This document shows, one piece after another, positions 45,346 to 53,844 of a stretch of 64,000 nucleotides of DNA. Position 1 is the stretch's first letter. Each line of letters begins with the position of its first letter. The notes below the pieces were generated by a model. It ran no database searches. It saw nothing but the letters and a program-made list of their open reading frames with translations, and was not told where the DNA came from. The position numbers and the translations under genes were made by a program. Source of the stretch: Hymenobacter sp. H14-R3 (GTDB taxonomy: Bacteria; Bacteroidota; Bacteroidia; Cytophagales; Hymenobacteraceae); assembly GCF_030063445.1 (NCBI RefSeq), contig NZ_JASITD010000015.1, forward strand, positions 40,720 through 104,719. The letters run 5' to 3'.

Positions 45346-45930
45346 TTACTCGGCTACCCAGCGGGTTTTGGCCTGCACGGGGCCGCGCTTGCCTGCCGAG
45401 CCCGGCGTGCGCACGTAGCCCAGGTTGAAGAAGCCCAGCAACTTATCCTCCGGCCCGAGGCCAAAAAACGCCTTGGCCGCCTCGGTGTACGTGACGCCGC
45501 CGCTGCTCCAGAAGCCGCCCAGGCCGTAGGCGTGGGCCGAGAGCGCCAGGTTTTGCACGGCGCAGGCCACGGCTTCCACTTCTTCGATTTCGGGCGGGCC
45601 GCCGGGGCTGCGCGCCATGCCCAGGGCGATGATGTGCGAGCACTGCGGCGGCAGGGCACGCAGCTTCTCGTACTTGCTTTCGTTGAACTTGAAGCCGGCG
45701 GTTTCTTTATACAGAGTAGCTTGAAAATCAGCCAGCTTGTGCAGGCCCGCGCCCGTAAACACCGTGAAGCGCCAGGGCTCGGTGCGCTTGTGGGTGGGGG
45801 CCCAGTTGGCGTTTTCAAGCAGCTGCCAGATAATGTCGTCGGGGATGATTTTGCCGGGCTCAAACTGCGGCACAAACACGCTGCGGCGGGTGCGAATAAG
45901 CTCGTTGAATTGCTGGGGGTCGAGGGGCAT
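45346..45930 (-). CDS. Nitroreductase-family protein
   Basis: A 194-residue FMN-dependent nitroreductase-like protein. The N-terminal FMN-phosphate arginine motif is LIRTRRSVFVPQF. NANWAPTHKRTEPWRFTVF and YGLGGFWSSGG match the YdjA-like subgroup. Such enzymes reduce nitro compounds or quinones using NAD(P)H. I start at the ATG at 45930; the longer frame runs through a repeat element. It lies upstream of the VOC gene on the same strand, so the two may be co-transcribed. Confidence 0.88.
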   Translation of the reverse strand: MPLDPQQFNELIRTRRSVFVPQFEPGKIIPDDIIWQLLENANWAPTHKRTEPWRFTVFTGAGLHKLADFQATLYKETAGFKFNESKYEKLRALPPQCSHIIALGMARSPGGPPEIEEVEAVACAVQNLALSAHAYGLGGFWSSGGVTYTEAAKAFFGLGPEDKLLGFFNLGYVRTPGSAGKRGPVQAKTRWVAE

Positions 45931-45938
45931 GGAAAGGA

Positions 45939-46037
45939 ATGTAAAGCGGCGTGGCACGCCTTTTTGGCGGGAGGTAGCACCCGGGCGCGGAAGTAGTGCC
46001 CGGGCCTGTAAAACGGCGTGCCACGCCGTTTTACAGG
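45939..46037. repeat. Compound hairpin element, family H
   Basis: On the right is a perfect 33-base palindrome (46005-46037, 16-bp stem around one base, starting CCTGTAAAACGGCGTG). On the left is a diverged copy (from 45939) with the same GGCGTGgCACGCC core. Between them a 13-base direct repeat (GTAGCACCCGGGC and GTAGTGCCCGGGC) occurs twice. It lies between the divergent nitroreductase and M1 peptidase genes. Confidence 0.78.
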
Positions 46038-46100
46038 CCATGCGCCCACGCTACAACCACCAAAACGCAATTTATTCACCCAACCTTTGGCATAGCTGCC

Positions 46101-46108
46101 TATTTTTG
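46101..46108 (+). promoter_or_regulatory. Candidate promoter -7 box for the M1 peptidase
   Basis: TATTTTTG matches TAnnTTTG, 23 bases before the ATG at 46132. A TTTG at 46086-46089 is too close to be a normal -33 element. Confidence 0.45.
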
Positions 46109-46131
46109 GTGAAAACGCCCATCCTTTTTTC

Positions 46132-48144
46132 ATGAATAAATTCTCTCTTGCCACGCTGCTGGCGGGTGCGGGCCTGCTGCTGGCCAGCGCCGCCCAGGCC
46201 CAGCCCAACGCCCCGCAGCCCCCGGCCAACCTGCCGCCCTACAACGCCCGGGCCCTGTTCAACCCCGACTACCTCAACCAGGTGGGGCCGGCCACCCGCA
46301 CGGCCGGCGGCAAGCCCGGCGCCACCTACTGGCAAAACGCGGCCGACTACCAGATTGCCGCCTCGCTCGATGATAAGGCCGCCCGGGTAACGTCCAACGT
46401 AACCATAACTTACACCAACAACAGCCCCGATGAGCTGCCCTTCGTGTGGCTGCAGCTCGACCAAAACCTGTTTCGGGCCGACTCGCGCGGGGCGGCGGCC
46501 ACGCCGCTGGCGGGCAGCCGCTTCGGCAACGGGGCGCGCGGCTTCCTGGGCGGCGACTCGCTGCAAACCGTGACGATTGAGCTGCACGGTAAGAAGCTGA
46601 AAGCCGCTTACCGCGTGTACGATACGCGGATGCAGATTATTCTGCCCGAGCCGATGAAGCCCAAGGGCGACAAGCTCAAAATCAGCGTTGCCTACGCCTT
46701 CAACATCCCCGAGTACGGGGCCGACCGCCTGGGCCGCCTCAAAACCCAGAACGGCGAAATATTCGAGGTGGCGCAGTGGTACCCGCGCATGGCCGTGTAC
46801 GACGACGTGGAGGGCTGGAACACGCTGCCCTACATGTCGGCCGAGTTTTACCTCGACTACGGCAACTTCGACTACACCATCAATGTGCCTGCCAACTTCA
46901 TCGTGGGTGGCTCGGGCGAGCTGGTGAATGGGGCCGAAGTGCTCACGGCCAGCCAGCAAAAGCGCCTGGCGCAGGCCGCCGGCTCCAACCAAACCGTGCT
47001 CGTGCGCACGCCCGCCGAGGTGACGCAGGCCAGCTCGCGCCCGGCCGGCCGCAACGGCCGCCTCACCTGGCACTTCAAGTGCCAGCAGGCCCGCGACGTG
47101 GCCTGGGCCGCCTCGGCCGCCTTCGTCTGGGACGCCGCCAAGATGAACCTGCCCAGCGGCCGCAAGTCGCTGGCCATGTCGCTCTATCCCACGGAGTCGG
47201 CCCAGGATACGGCCTGGAACCGCAGCACCGAGTACGTGAAAAAGAGCATCGAATTCAACTCCAAGCAGTGGTATGAGTACAGCTACCCGGTGGCCACCAA
47301 CGTGGCCGGCGTAGTGGGTGGCATGGAGTACCCGGGCATCGTGTTTTGCGGCGCCAAGGCCAAAAAAGGTGGCCTCTGGGGCGTGGCCGACCACGAGTTT
47401 GGCCACAACTGGTTTCCGATGATTGTGGGCTCCAACGAGCGCAAATACCCGTGGATGGACGAGGGATTCAATACCTTCATCAATATTCTGGCTACCAAGG
47501 ACTTTAATAATGGGGAGTACAAGGCGCTGGCCGATGTGGAGGGCCGCATGGCACCCGGCGTGGTGCGGGCCATGCAGGACCCCAACGCCGACGTGCTCTA
47601 CACCGTGCCCGACGTGACGCAGGCCCGCAACCTGGGCTTCGCGGCGTATTCTAAAGCCGGCTACGGCCTGTATTTACTGCGCGAGGAAATTCTGGGCCCC
47701 GAGCGCTTCGACTACGCTTTCCGCAGCTACATCAAGCGCTGGGCCTTTAAGCACCCCACCCCGCGCGACTTCTTCCGCACCATGAACGAGGTGGGCGGCG
47801 AAGACCTGACGTGGTTCTGGCACCAGTGGTTTTTCGAGAACTGGCTGCTCGACCAGGCCGTGAACAGCGTGGCCTACGTGAACCAGGACGCCAGCAAGGG
47901 CGCGCTCATCACCATCGAAAACAAGGGCCAGGCCGCCATGCCCGTGACCGCCGAAATCACGGAAAGCAACGGCCAGAAAACTACCGTGCACCTGCCCGTC
48001 GAAATCTGGCAGCGCGGCGGCACCTGGACGTTCCGGGCCGCCACCAGCTCACCGCTCACCACGGTCGTGCTGAACCCCACCAACATCTTGCCCGACGTGA
48101 ACCGCTCCAACAACACCTGGCGGGCCATGAAGCTGCCGGAGTAG
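46132..48144 (+). CDS. Secreted M1-family metallopeptidase
   Basis: A 670-residue zinc aminopeptidase-like protein with a signal peptide ending in AQA (residue 23). The catalytic site is HEFGHNW (His421, Glu422, His425) with the third zinc ligand Glu444 in WMDEGFN. The substrate-binding strand GGMEYPG takes the place of the classical GAMEN motif, as in many Bacteroidota M1 proteins. A conserved tyrosine near [11 protein letters not shown] fits the transition-state role. It probably trims peptides in the periplasm or outside. It is a single gene with its own promoter and terminator. Confidence 0.92.
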   Translation: MNKFSLATLLAGAGLLLASAAQAQPNAPQPPANLPPYNARALFNPDYLNQVGPATRTAGGKPGATYWQNAADYQIAASLDDKAARVTSNVTITYTNNSPDELPFVWLQLDQNLFRADSRGAAATPLAGSRFGNGARGFLGGDSLQTVTIELHGKKLKAAYRVYDTRMQIILPEPMKPKGDKLKISVAYAFNIPEYGADRLGRLKTQNGEIFEVAQWYPRMAVYDDVEGWNTLPYMSAEFYLDYGNFDYTINVPANFIVGGSGELVNGAEVLTASQQKRLAQAAGSNQTVLVRTPAEVTQASSRPAGRNGRLTWHFKCQQARDVAWAASAAFVWDAAKMNLPSGRKSLAMSLYPTESAQDTAWNRSTEYVKKSIEFNSKQWYEYSYPVATNVAGVVGGMEYPGIVFCGAKAKKGGLWGVADHEFGHNWFPMIVGSNERKYPWMDEGFNTFINILATKDFNNGEYKALADVEGRMAPGVVRAMQDPNADVLYTVPDVTQARNLGFAAYSKAGYGLYLLREEILGPERFDYAFRSYIKRWAFKHPTPRDFFRTMNEVGGEDLTWFWHQWFFENWLLDQAVNSVAYVNQDASKGALITIENKGQAAMPVTAEITESNGQKTTVHLPVEIWQRGGTWTFRAATSSPLTTVVLNPTNILPDVNRSNNTWRAMKLPE

Positions 48145-48170
48145 GGTAAACTGCCTTCTAGTGAACATCG

Positions 48171-48204
48171 AAAGGGCCCTTCATAGCAATGTGAAGGGCC
48201 CTTT
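48171..48204 (+). terminator. Intrinsic terminator after the M1 peptidase
   Basis: Thirteen-base arms (AAAGGGCCCTTCA at 48171-48183 and complement at 48192-48204), loop of eight, followed by TTTTGGCTTTT. It lies 27 bases past the stop codon. Confidence 0.85.
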
Positions 48205-48231
48205 TGGCTTTTGGTTGTATAATCGCGACTG

Positions 48232-48846
48232 CTAGGTAGTTGGTGGTAAAAAGAGGAGGCGCGTCGGTGGATTAGAAAACCTGGTCCATGCTTTATACAG
48301 CAAATAGCAAACAGCTAAGCCCCCAGCGGCCAGCACTCCTTTATCGCCCAGCGCGCCTACCGCACTATTAAATAATTCCTGTTTGCCGCTGGTAGTTCTC
48401 GCAACGGTACCGTTCGCAATTTTCAAGGCTTCGAAATAGCAAAAAGCGGTAAACGCAAGTGTTGCTACTATGCCAATCAAGTAGTTACCAATTGATTTCA
48501 ACGGCGTTAATTTCACTTCCTGCCTGGTAAAATATTGCTCCTTTTGTAAGAAGGAGAAGAATACGGGGTAAGCACTTGCGTCATCAAATGAAAACTCACA
48601 GTAAGTTGGAATACCTAACGCTGCTTTGTGTTTAATCACGATATCTGCGTCGTCATCGTCTTTTCGTATTGACTTGATAGCGCTGTATTTGACTTCTACT
48701 TTAGTAGCCAACGACAGTTTTTTATCCCAGGCAGTCTGAAACTCCTCAGCGGAGCTAAAGTCTTGGCTGGAAATCATCAGCGACGTTTCACCAATGAGTA
48801 GCGACGCTATTTTATTGCCAGTAATTTCGAATACTCGTTTCAGCAT
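48232..48846 (-). CDS. Uncharacterised membrane protein, AT-rich
   Basis: A 204-residue protein with two predicted membrane helices (about residues 121-140 and 170-186) and a soluble N-terminal half of mixed strands and helices. No family recognised. Base composition is clearly more AT-rich than its neighbours, which suggests recent acquisition. It is followed by a gap containing a remnant of an SMR transporter gene. Confidence 0.62.
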   Translation of the reverse strand: MLKRVFEITGNKIASLLIGETSLMISSQDFSSAEEFQTAWDKKLSLATKVEVKYSAIKSIRKDDDDADIVIKHKAALGIPTYCEFSFDDASAYPVFFSFLQKEQYFTRQEVKLTPLKSIGNYLIGIVATLAFTAFCYFEALKIANGTVARTTSGKQELFNSAVGALGDKGVLAAGGLAVCYLLYKAWTRFSNPPTRLLFLPPTT

Positions 48847-48910
48847 AGTAAGAACTATAAAGTGATTGTAGCTTGGCTACTTACGGCAATGATACTACCC
48901 TGTGCCCAGT

Positions 48911-48980
48911 AAGCTATCGTTTCGGAGGAAAGCTGCTTCACCAGCACCCCCGCAACAGTGAACACATAAGTGCGATGCCC
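48911..48980 (-). pseudogene. Remnant of an SMR (EmrE-like) transporter 3' end
   Basis: Translating the minus strand in two frames gives GIAL, then VLVKQLSSETI. This lines up with GIALIVLGVLVMQLFSKTV at the end of the intact SMR gene (50356-50685). About 12 codons in between are scrambled by frameshift. It directly abuts the amine oxidase stop. The similarity is short but ordered, so I call it a fragment. Confidence 0.5.
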
Positions 48981-48992
48981 ACCTTTTGCGCG

Positions 48993-50111
48993 CTATTGCC
49001 GCTCCAATACCTGCCCGGCCGCCCGCTGGCCCGCCTCTATGGCCCCATCGAGCCGGCCCCACTCGCTACTGGACGTTTCGGCCCCGGCCCAGTGTAAGGT
49101 ATTGTGCCACAGCGACTGGCGCAGCACTGTGGGCCCTTGCAGCGGCACTTGCTGGGGCGGGTGCTCGTCGCCGGGGGCGCTGGTGTGGGGCTGCTGCGTC
49201 CAGTCCAGCTCGTGGTAGGCCAGGGGCGTGAGGGCGGCGGGGCCAAACAGCCGCGCCAGCTGGGCCAGCACCGCCGCCCGGCGGGCGGCCGGCGCGGCCG
49301 CCCGCAGTGGGTCCGCGGCAAAAAAACCGAACAACGCCCCCGGCCGGCCGCTCGCGGGCGAGGCATCGTGGATTTCGCCCAGCGGCCCCAGCTGGCTCAC
49401 GGCGTAGCCCGACCAGCCCTGCGCCCGCCAAAACGGCGTTTCGTACACCACTACGCTCTTCATGGCGTGGCTCATCCAGGTGGGGGTGGCTAATTGCGCT
49501 TGCCGCACCGGCGCGGGCAACGTCGGCTCGAAGCCGATGCGGTGCGCCACCAGGCGCGGGGGTAGGGCCAGCACCACGGCCGGGGCCACGAGCGTGTGCG
49601 CCTGGCCCGCCTGCTCCACCGTAAGGATAATGCCTTGCAAGTCAGGTAGTTGGCGCAGATGCGTTACCTGGGTGTTCAGGCGCAGGCTGCCGGTGGGCAG
49701 TTGCGCGGCCAGCGTGCGGCACAGGGTAGCGGCTCCGCCGGCCAGCCGCAGGTAGCCCGCCGAGCCGGCGGGGTGGGGCAGGCGGTGCACGCCCTGCGGC
49801 GTTTCGTAGGCGGTGGCCCCGGTGCTGGGCTGCGTGAAAGGTGTCACGTTGAGCTGGGCCAGCAGGCGCGTGAGGTAGGGGTGGTGGGCCCAGCCCCAGG
49901 TGGCCCCCAGGTCGAGCCACTCGGCCTCGGGGCTGCCGGGCAGGGCGGGCACGGCCAGGGTGCGGCCACCCACGCGGTCGCGGGCCTCCAGCACCAGCAC
50001 CGGCCGGCCCGCCGCGTGCAGCGCCTGCGCTGCTACGAGGCCCGATAGGCCCGCCCCCACAATGACAACCGGCGCAGTAGCCGGCGGGGTAATAAGAAAG
50101 TCAGCAGCCAT
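48993..50111 (-). CDS. Flavin amine oxidase-family oxidoreductase
   Basis: A 372-residue FAD-dependent oxidase of the monoamine oxidase family. The N-terminal FAD site is VVIVGAGLSGLVAAQAL, then LEARDRVGGRT. LDLGATWGWAHHP matches the family GG/WxH region, and the C-terminal FAD contact is LHWAGAETSSSEWGRLDGAIEAG (quoted in part: AGAETSSSEWGRLDGAIEAG). It is shorter than typical MAOs, though the core appears complete. It is flanked by an intact SMR gene upstream and an SMR 3' remnant downstream, all on the minus strand. Confidence 0.87.
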   Translation of the reverse strand: MAADFLITPPATAPVVIVGAGLSGLVAAQALHAAGRPVLVLEARDRVGGRTLAVPALPGSPEAEWLDLGATWGWAHHPYLTRLLAQLNVTPFTQPSTGATAYETPQGVHRLPHPAGSAGYLRLAGGAATLCRTLAAQLPTGSLRLNTQVTHLRQLPDLQGIILTVEQAGQAHTLVAPAVVLALPPRLVAHRIGFEPTLPAPVRQAQLATPTWMSHAMKSVVVYETPFWRAQGWSGYAVSQLGPLGEIHDASPASGRPGALFGFFAADPLRAAAPAARRAAVLAQLARLFGPAALTPLAYHELDWTQQPHTSAPGDEHPPQQVPLQGPTVLRQSLWHNTLHWAGAETSSSEWGRLDGAIEAGQRAAGQVLERQ

Positions 50112-50355
50112 TAAAGTAGTGAGCTGCTAGTGTTTAGCTAGCAGCTTTCGTTTTGATTAACAAGGAGTTATCAGCAATGGGGCGTTAGGTTAATTCCGCC
50201 TGGCTGCTACTGCTCCCAAAAAGCGGCCTGCCGTAGCCCGGCCGCCGGCTAGTGAAACCACCCGCCCAGCCCTGGGTTTTGGCCCGCATCGGGCCGGAGG
50301 AGTTAGAAGTCAGGAGCGCATCAGTTTTCAAGAAGCACCCGCCGCAAGCAGCTAC

Positions 50356-50685
50356 TCAATGCGTCACGGTTTTGGAGAAAAGCTGCATTACCAGCACGCC
50401 AAGCACGATGAGGGCGATGCCCGCCAGCGCCGGCAAATCGAGCCGCTGCTTGAAGTAGAAAAAGCCGATGAGCGTGACCAGCACAATGCCCACGCCGCCC
50501 CAAATGGCGTAGGCCACTCCCACCGGAATGGCCTTGAGCGAGAAGCTGAAAAAGTAGAACGCTAGCCCATAGCCAGCCACGGTTATCAGGCTGGGTATCA
50601 GCTTAGAAAATTGATTGGAGGCCGTGAGCGCCGTGGTGCCAATTACCTCACTGATAATGGCCAGGAACAGAAATAGATAAGGCAT
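50356..50685 (-). CDS. Small multidrug resistance (SMR) transporter
   Basis: A 109-residue four-helix antiporter of the EmrE/QacE family. The essential membrane glutamate is Glu13 in FLAIISEVIGTTAL. The family signature VAYAIWGGVGIVLVTLIGF in helix 3 is intact, and the length is right for the family. I start at the ATG at 50685; the frame continues upstream through a repeat element and is not conserved there. It exports cationic compounds or guanidinium-like substrates; which subgroup is unclear. It lies upstream of the amine oxidase, 244 bp apart. Confidence 0.92.
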   Translation of the reverse strand: MPYLFLFLAIISEVIGTTALTASNQFSKLIPSLITVAGYGLAFYFFSFSLKAIPVGVAYAIWGGVGIVLVTLIGFFYFKQRLDLPALAGIALIVLGVLVMQLFSKTVTH

Positions 50686-50701
50686 AAGGATGGAGGAGGG
50701 T

Positions 50702-50848
50702 GTAGCGTGGACGCTGCGAGTCCGCGCGTGAGCGGAGCGAACAACTGGTGCTTGAGCAATTTGGAGGAAGTAACTTAGGAACAGCCCAACGACCACTAGC
50801 GCCAGATGCTCGCTACGCTCACGCGCAGACTCGCAGCGTCCACGCTAC
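50702..50848. repeat. Long inverted repeat, family J
   Basis: Two 50-base arms (50702-50751 and 50799-50848), about 85 percent complementary, around 47 bases. Arms start GTAGCGTGGACGCTGCGAGT. It fills the gap between the SMR gene and the first amylase gene and ends 8 bases from the amylase stop. Confidence 0.85.
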
Positions 50849-50855
50849 CAACGCC

Positions 50856-52190
50856 TTAGTCGCGGGTGCGCAGCACGCGCCAGCCGTGGGCGGGCACCTG
50901 CCGCGCCTTGGCCTGCGCCAGGGTCAGGGCCTCGCCGCTGAACACGTCGAACAAGCCTTTTTGGGGCGATACCAGCATTTTTTGCCCTGGCAGCTCCAGC
51001 GGCTCGGCGGTGGCATTTATCACCACGATTACCGCCGAGCCGTTTTTCTCGCGCACAAAACCGTAGAGGCCATCCGGCGTGGTGAGGCGCTGGAAGTTGC
51101 TGGCCGCATCGCCGTTGCGCAGCGCGGGGTGGCGCTTTTTGAGCTGCAACAGCTTGGTGTAGAAGTCTTGCAGCGGCAGCGCGGCCCAGTCAATCGGGTC
51201 GCGGTCGAAGAAGGCGAGGCGGCGGTTGAGGCCGGCTTCCTGGCCGCTGTAGAGCATGGGCATGCCCGGCAGCAGGGCCGTGAGCACGGCGAAGGGCTGG
51301 GTCAGCGGGCCGAGGCGCTCCGTTTCGGTGCCGTCCCAGCTGTTCACGTCGTGGTTGCTGGTGAAGTGCATGAGGTACACGCTGGGCGGGTACTTCGCGC
51401 GCTCGGCGGCCAGGTAGGTGTCGATGTCGGCCAGGGCGGCCTGGCCTTCGGCAATGCGGTCGAGCAGGTAGTGCAGGCGCAGGCCAAAGCTCATGTCGAA
51501 CGCCTTTTCGAGCAGGTGCGTGTCGGCGTTGAACTCCTCCCAGGTGAGGCCGCCCGAGGGGTACAGCTCATCCCATTCGGCCAGCATAAACACGGGCTTT
51601 ATCGCCTCCAGCGCCGGCCGGGCTTCGTCCCAGAAGTCGGTGGGCACCAGGCCGGCCACGTCGCAGCGGTAGCCGTCGATGTCGGCCTCGCGCACCCAGT
51701 AGCGGAGGGCTTCCAGCATGTAGGCGCGCAGCTCGGGGTTGGTGTAGTCGAGGGCCACCACGTCGGTCCAGTCGGCCACGGGGGGCACCAGCTGGCCCTG
51801 GGCATCGTACTGGTACCAGGCGGGGTGCTGGGTAATGAGGGCGTTGTCGCGGCTGGTGTGGTTGGCCACCCAATCGAGCAACACCTTGAGGCCCAGCTCG
51901 TGGGCGGTTTGCACGAGGTGACGCAGGTCGTCGAGCGTGCCAAACTCCTCATTCACCGCGAAGTAGTCCTGCACGGCGTAGGGCGAGCCTAGCGAGCCCT
52001 TGCGGCCCACCGTGCCGATGGGGTGCACGGGCATCAGCCACACGATGACGACGCCCATTTTGGCCAGGCGCGGCAGGTGCGCCTCAAACGCCCGGAAGGT
52101 GCCCTCGGGCGTGTAGTTGCGCACATTTACCTCGTAAATAGTGGCGTTGGCGGCCCACTCGGGGTGGCGCACGGTAAACTGGTCAGACAT
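50856..52190 (-). CDS. Alpha-amylase family glycoside hydrolase (GH13), cytoplasmic
   Basis: A 444-residue GH13 enzyme without signal peptide. The catalytic residues are readable: nucleophile Asp in DGYRCDVAGLVP, general acid Glu in MLAEWDE, third Asp in FTSNHDVNSW. Other conserved blocks are LLDWVANHTS and MPMLYSGQEAG. It likely acts on alpha-glucans or maltooligosaccharides inside the cell. It is followed upstream by a paralogue with about the same architecture but a lipoprotein signal, 56 bp away, so the pair arose by tandem duplication. Confidence 0.92.
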   Translation of the reverse strand: MSDQFTVRHPEWAANATIYEVNVRNYTPEGTFRAFEAHLPRLAKMGVVIVWLMPVHPIGTVGRKGSLGSPYAVQDYFAVNEEFGTLDDLRHLVQTAHELGLKVLLDWVANHTSRDNALITQHPAWYQYDAQGQLVPPVADWTDVVALDYTNPELRAYMLEALRYWVREADIDGYRCDVAGLVPTDFWDEARPALEAIKPVFMLAEWDELYPSGGLTWEEFNADTHLLEKAFDMSFGLRLHYLLDRIAEGQAALADIDTYLAAERAKYPPSVYLMHFTSNHDVNSWDGTETERLGPLTQPFAVLTALLPGMPMLYSGQEAGLNRRLAFFDRDPIDWAALPLQDFYTKLLQLKKRHPALRNGDAASNFQRLTTPDGLYGFVREKNGSAVIVVINATAEPLELPGQKMLVSPQKGLFDVFSGEALTLAQAKARQVPAHGWRVLRTRD

Positions 52191-52205
52191 AGGGGAATGT
52201 AGAAT

Positions 52206-52233
52206 GTAGCGCGAAGCGGAAGCTTCACGCTAC
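52206..52233. repeat. Short hairpin, family B, between the two amylase genes
   Basis: A 28-base dyad GTAGCGCGAAGC...GCTTCACGCTAC with one mismatch. A nearly identical one is at 59584-59611. Confidence 0.7.
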
Positions 52234-52246
52234 TAGGAATACGGTA

Positions 52247-53692
52247 TTACGGCTTCTGGGTGCTGAGCACGCGCCAGCCGTGGGCGGACACGGTTACCAG
52301 CGTATCGGTTACGGGCGCGCCCACGTCGGCGAAGGCATCAGTGACGGTTTCGAGGGGGTGGGCCAGGGTTTGGGGCCGGGTGCCCAGGTTGATGGCCACC
52401 CAGGTTTTGGCTTTGTCGTCGCCGCTGGCGCGCTCAAACACGAAGCAGTCGGCCGGTGCGGGCAGAATGTTGAATTTGGCGCAGGCATCGCCGTTGCGCA
52501 GGGCCGGGCTGTGCTGCTTGAGGTGCAGCAGGGCGGCGTAAAAAGCGTTCAGTGGGTAGCCGTTCCACTGAATGGTATCCTTGTCAAAGAAGCGCAGCTT
52601 TTTGGTAGAAGCCGCCTCCTGGCCGCTGTAAACCAGTGGGATACCGGGGAGCAGCGTCGTGAGCACAGCCAGGGCCTGGGCGTTGGCCCCGAGGCGCACG
52701 CCCTCGGGGTTGTCCCAGCTATTGACGTCGTGGCTGCTGGTAAAATTCATCAGGTACACGCCGGCCGGATACATCCGGCGCTCGGCGGCGAAGTAGCCCG
52801 GCAGCGCCGCCACGGGGCGCTTGCCCTGCGCCACGCTATCAAGGAGGTAGTGCAGCTTGAGGGCGTAGGTAGCGTCAAACGCCTTTTCGAGCAGGTGGGT
52901 GTTGGGGGTGAATTCGCCCTTTTTGAGGAAGGGCGGGTGGTGCAGCTCGTCCCACTCGGCGAGCATAAACACGGGCTTGATTTTCTCCAGCGCGGCCCGC
53001 GTGTCGTTCCAGAAATCGGTGGGCACCAGGCCCGCCACGTCGCAGCGGAAGCCGTCGAAACCCACTTCCTGCACCCAGTAGGCCATGCTCGCGGTCATGT
53101 GCTGGCGCAGGCCGGGCTTGGTGTAGTCGAGGTCAATCACATCCTGCCAATCGGCCACGGGGGGCTGAAAACCGCCCTGCGCATTCTTGGTAAACCAGTC
53201 GGGGTGCTGCTTGCTCAGGTTGCTGTCCCAGCTGGTGTGGTTGGCCACCCAGTCGAGGATAACGTGCATACCCAGCCGGTGCGCCTCATTAATAAGGTGC
53301 TGCAAATCAGCCAATGAGCCAAACTCGGCGTTCACGCCGCGGTAGTCGCGCACCGAGTACTGGCTGCCCAGCGTGCCCTTGCGCTTAGCCACGCCAATGG
53401 GCTGCACCGGCATCAGCCACAGCACGCTCACGCCCATTTTTTGCAGGCGCGGCAGGTGCTTCTCAAATGCCTTGAAGGTGCCCTCGGGCGTGTATTGGCG
53501 CACGTTTACCTGGTAGAGGCTGGCGTTGGTGGCCCAGGCCGGATGCTGCACGGTGAACGGCGCGGGCGGGCGGCACGCGGCCGCAATGGCAACCGGCTGG
53601 GTGGGTTGGTCGGGCGTAGCGCAGGCGGCCAGCCCGAGCAGGCTCAGGGCCGCAACCCGGGCCGCGGGCGATTGGCAGAAGAAAAGAAACAT
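52247..53692 (-). CDS. Alpha-amylase family lipoprotein (GH13)
   Basis: A 481-residue GH13 enzyme with a lipobox (LGLAAC, Cys24), so it is probably membrane-anchored and faces the periplasm or cell surface. Catalytic motifs: DGFRCDVAGLVP, MLAEWDELHHP and FTSSHDVNSW. Compared with its neighbour it has an extra loop (PFLKKGEF) after the acid/base strand. The two enzymes could handle the same glucan before and after uptake. No SusC/SusD genes lie nearby. Confidence 0.92.
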   Translation of the reverse strand: MFLFFCQSPAARVAALSLLGLAACATPDQPTQPVAIAAACRPPAPFTVQHPAWATNASLYQVNVRQYTPEGTFKAFEKHLPRLQKMGVSVLWLMPVQPIGVAKRKGTLGSQYSVRDYRGVNAEFGSLADLQHLINEAHRLGMHVILDWVANHTSWDSNLSKQHPDWFTKNAQGGFQPPVADWQDVIDLDYTKPGLRQHMTASMAYWVQEVGFDGFRCDVAGLVPTDFWNDTRAALEKIKPVFMLAEWDELHHPPFLKKGEFTPNTHLLEKAFDATYALKLHYLLDSVAQGKRPVAALPGYFAAERRMYPAGVYLMNFTSSHDVNSWDNPEGVRLGANAQALAVLTTLLPGIPLVYSGQEAASTKKLRFFDKDTIQWNGYPLNAFYAALLHLKQHSPALRNGDACAKFNILPAPADCFVFERASGDDKAKTWVAINLGTRPQTLAHPLETVTDAFADVGAPVTDTLVTVSAHGWRVLSTQKP

Positions 53693-53844
53693 GCCGCAAG
53701 TTAGCGCCCGTGCCAGGGAGCGGACCAGGGCGAAAGGCCAGTATATTGGGCCGATAAAGTACTTGATTGCTGGTGTTCGTGCGCATTTTGATGCGGACCA
53801 GCATCTGCTTAGCGATTGGTTGATTTCCCGCTTTACCCCGTTCT

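Noticed and set aside
50122..50146. Dyad AGCTGCTAG/CTAGCAGCT upstream of the amine oxidase as an operator
   Set aside because: Short stem next to a T-rich flank on the plus strand; no promoter context, so neither operator nor terminator can be supported.
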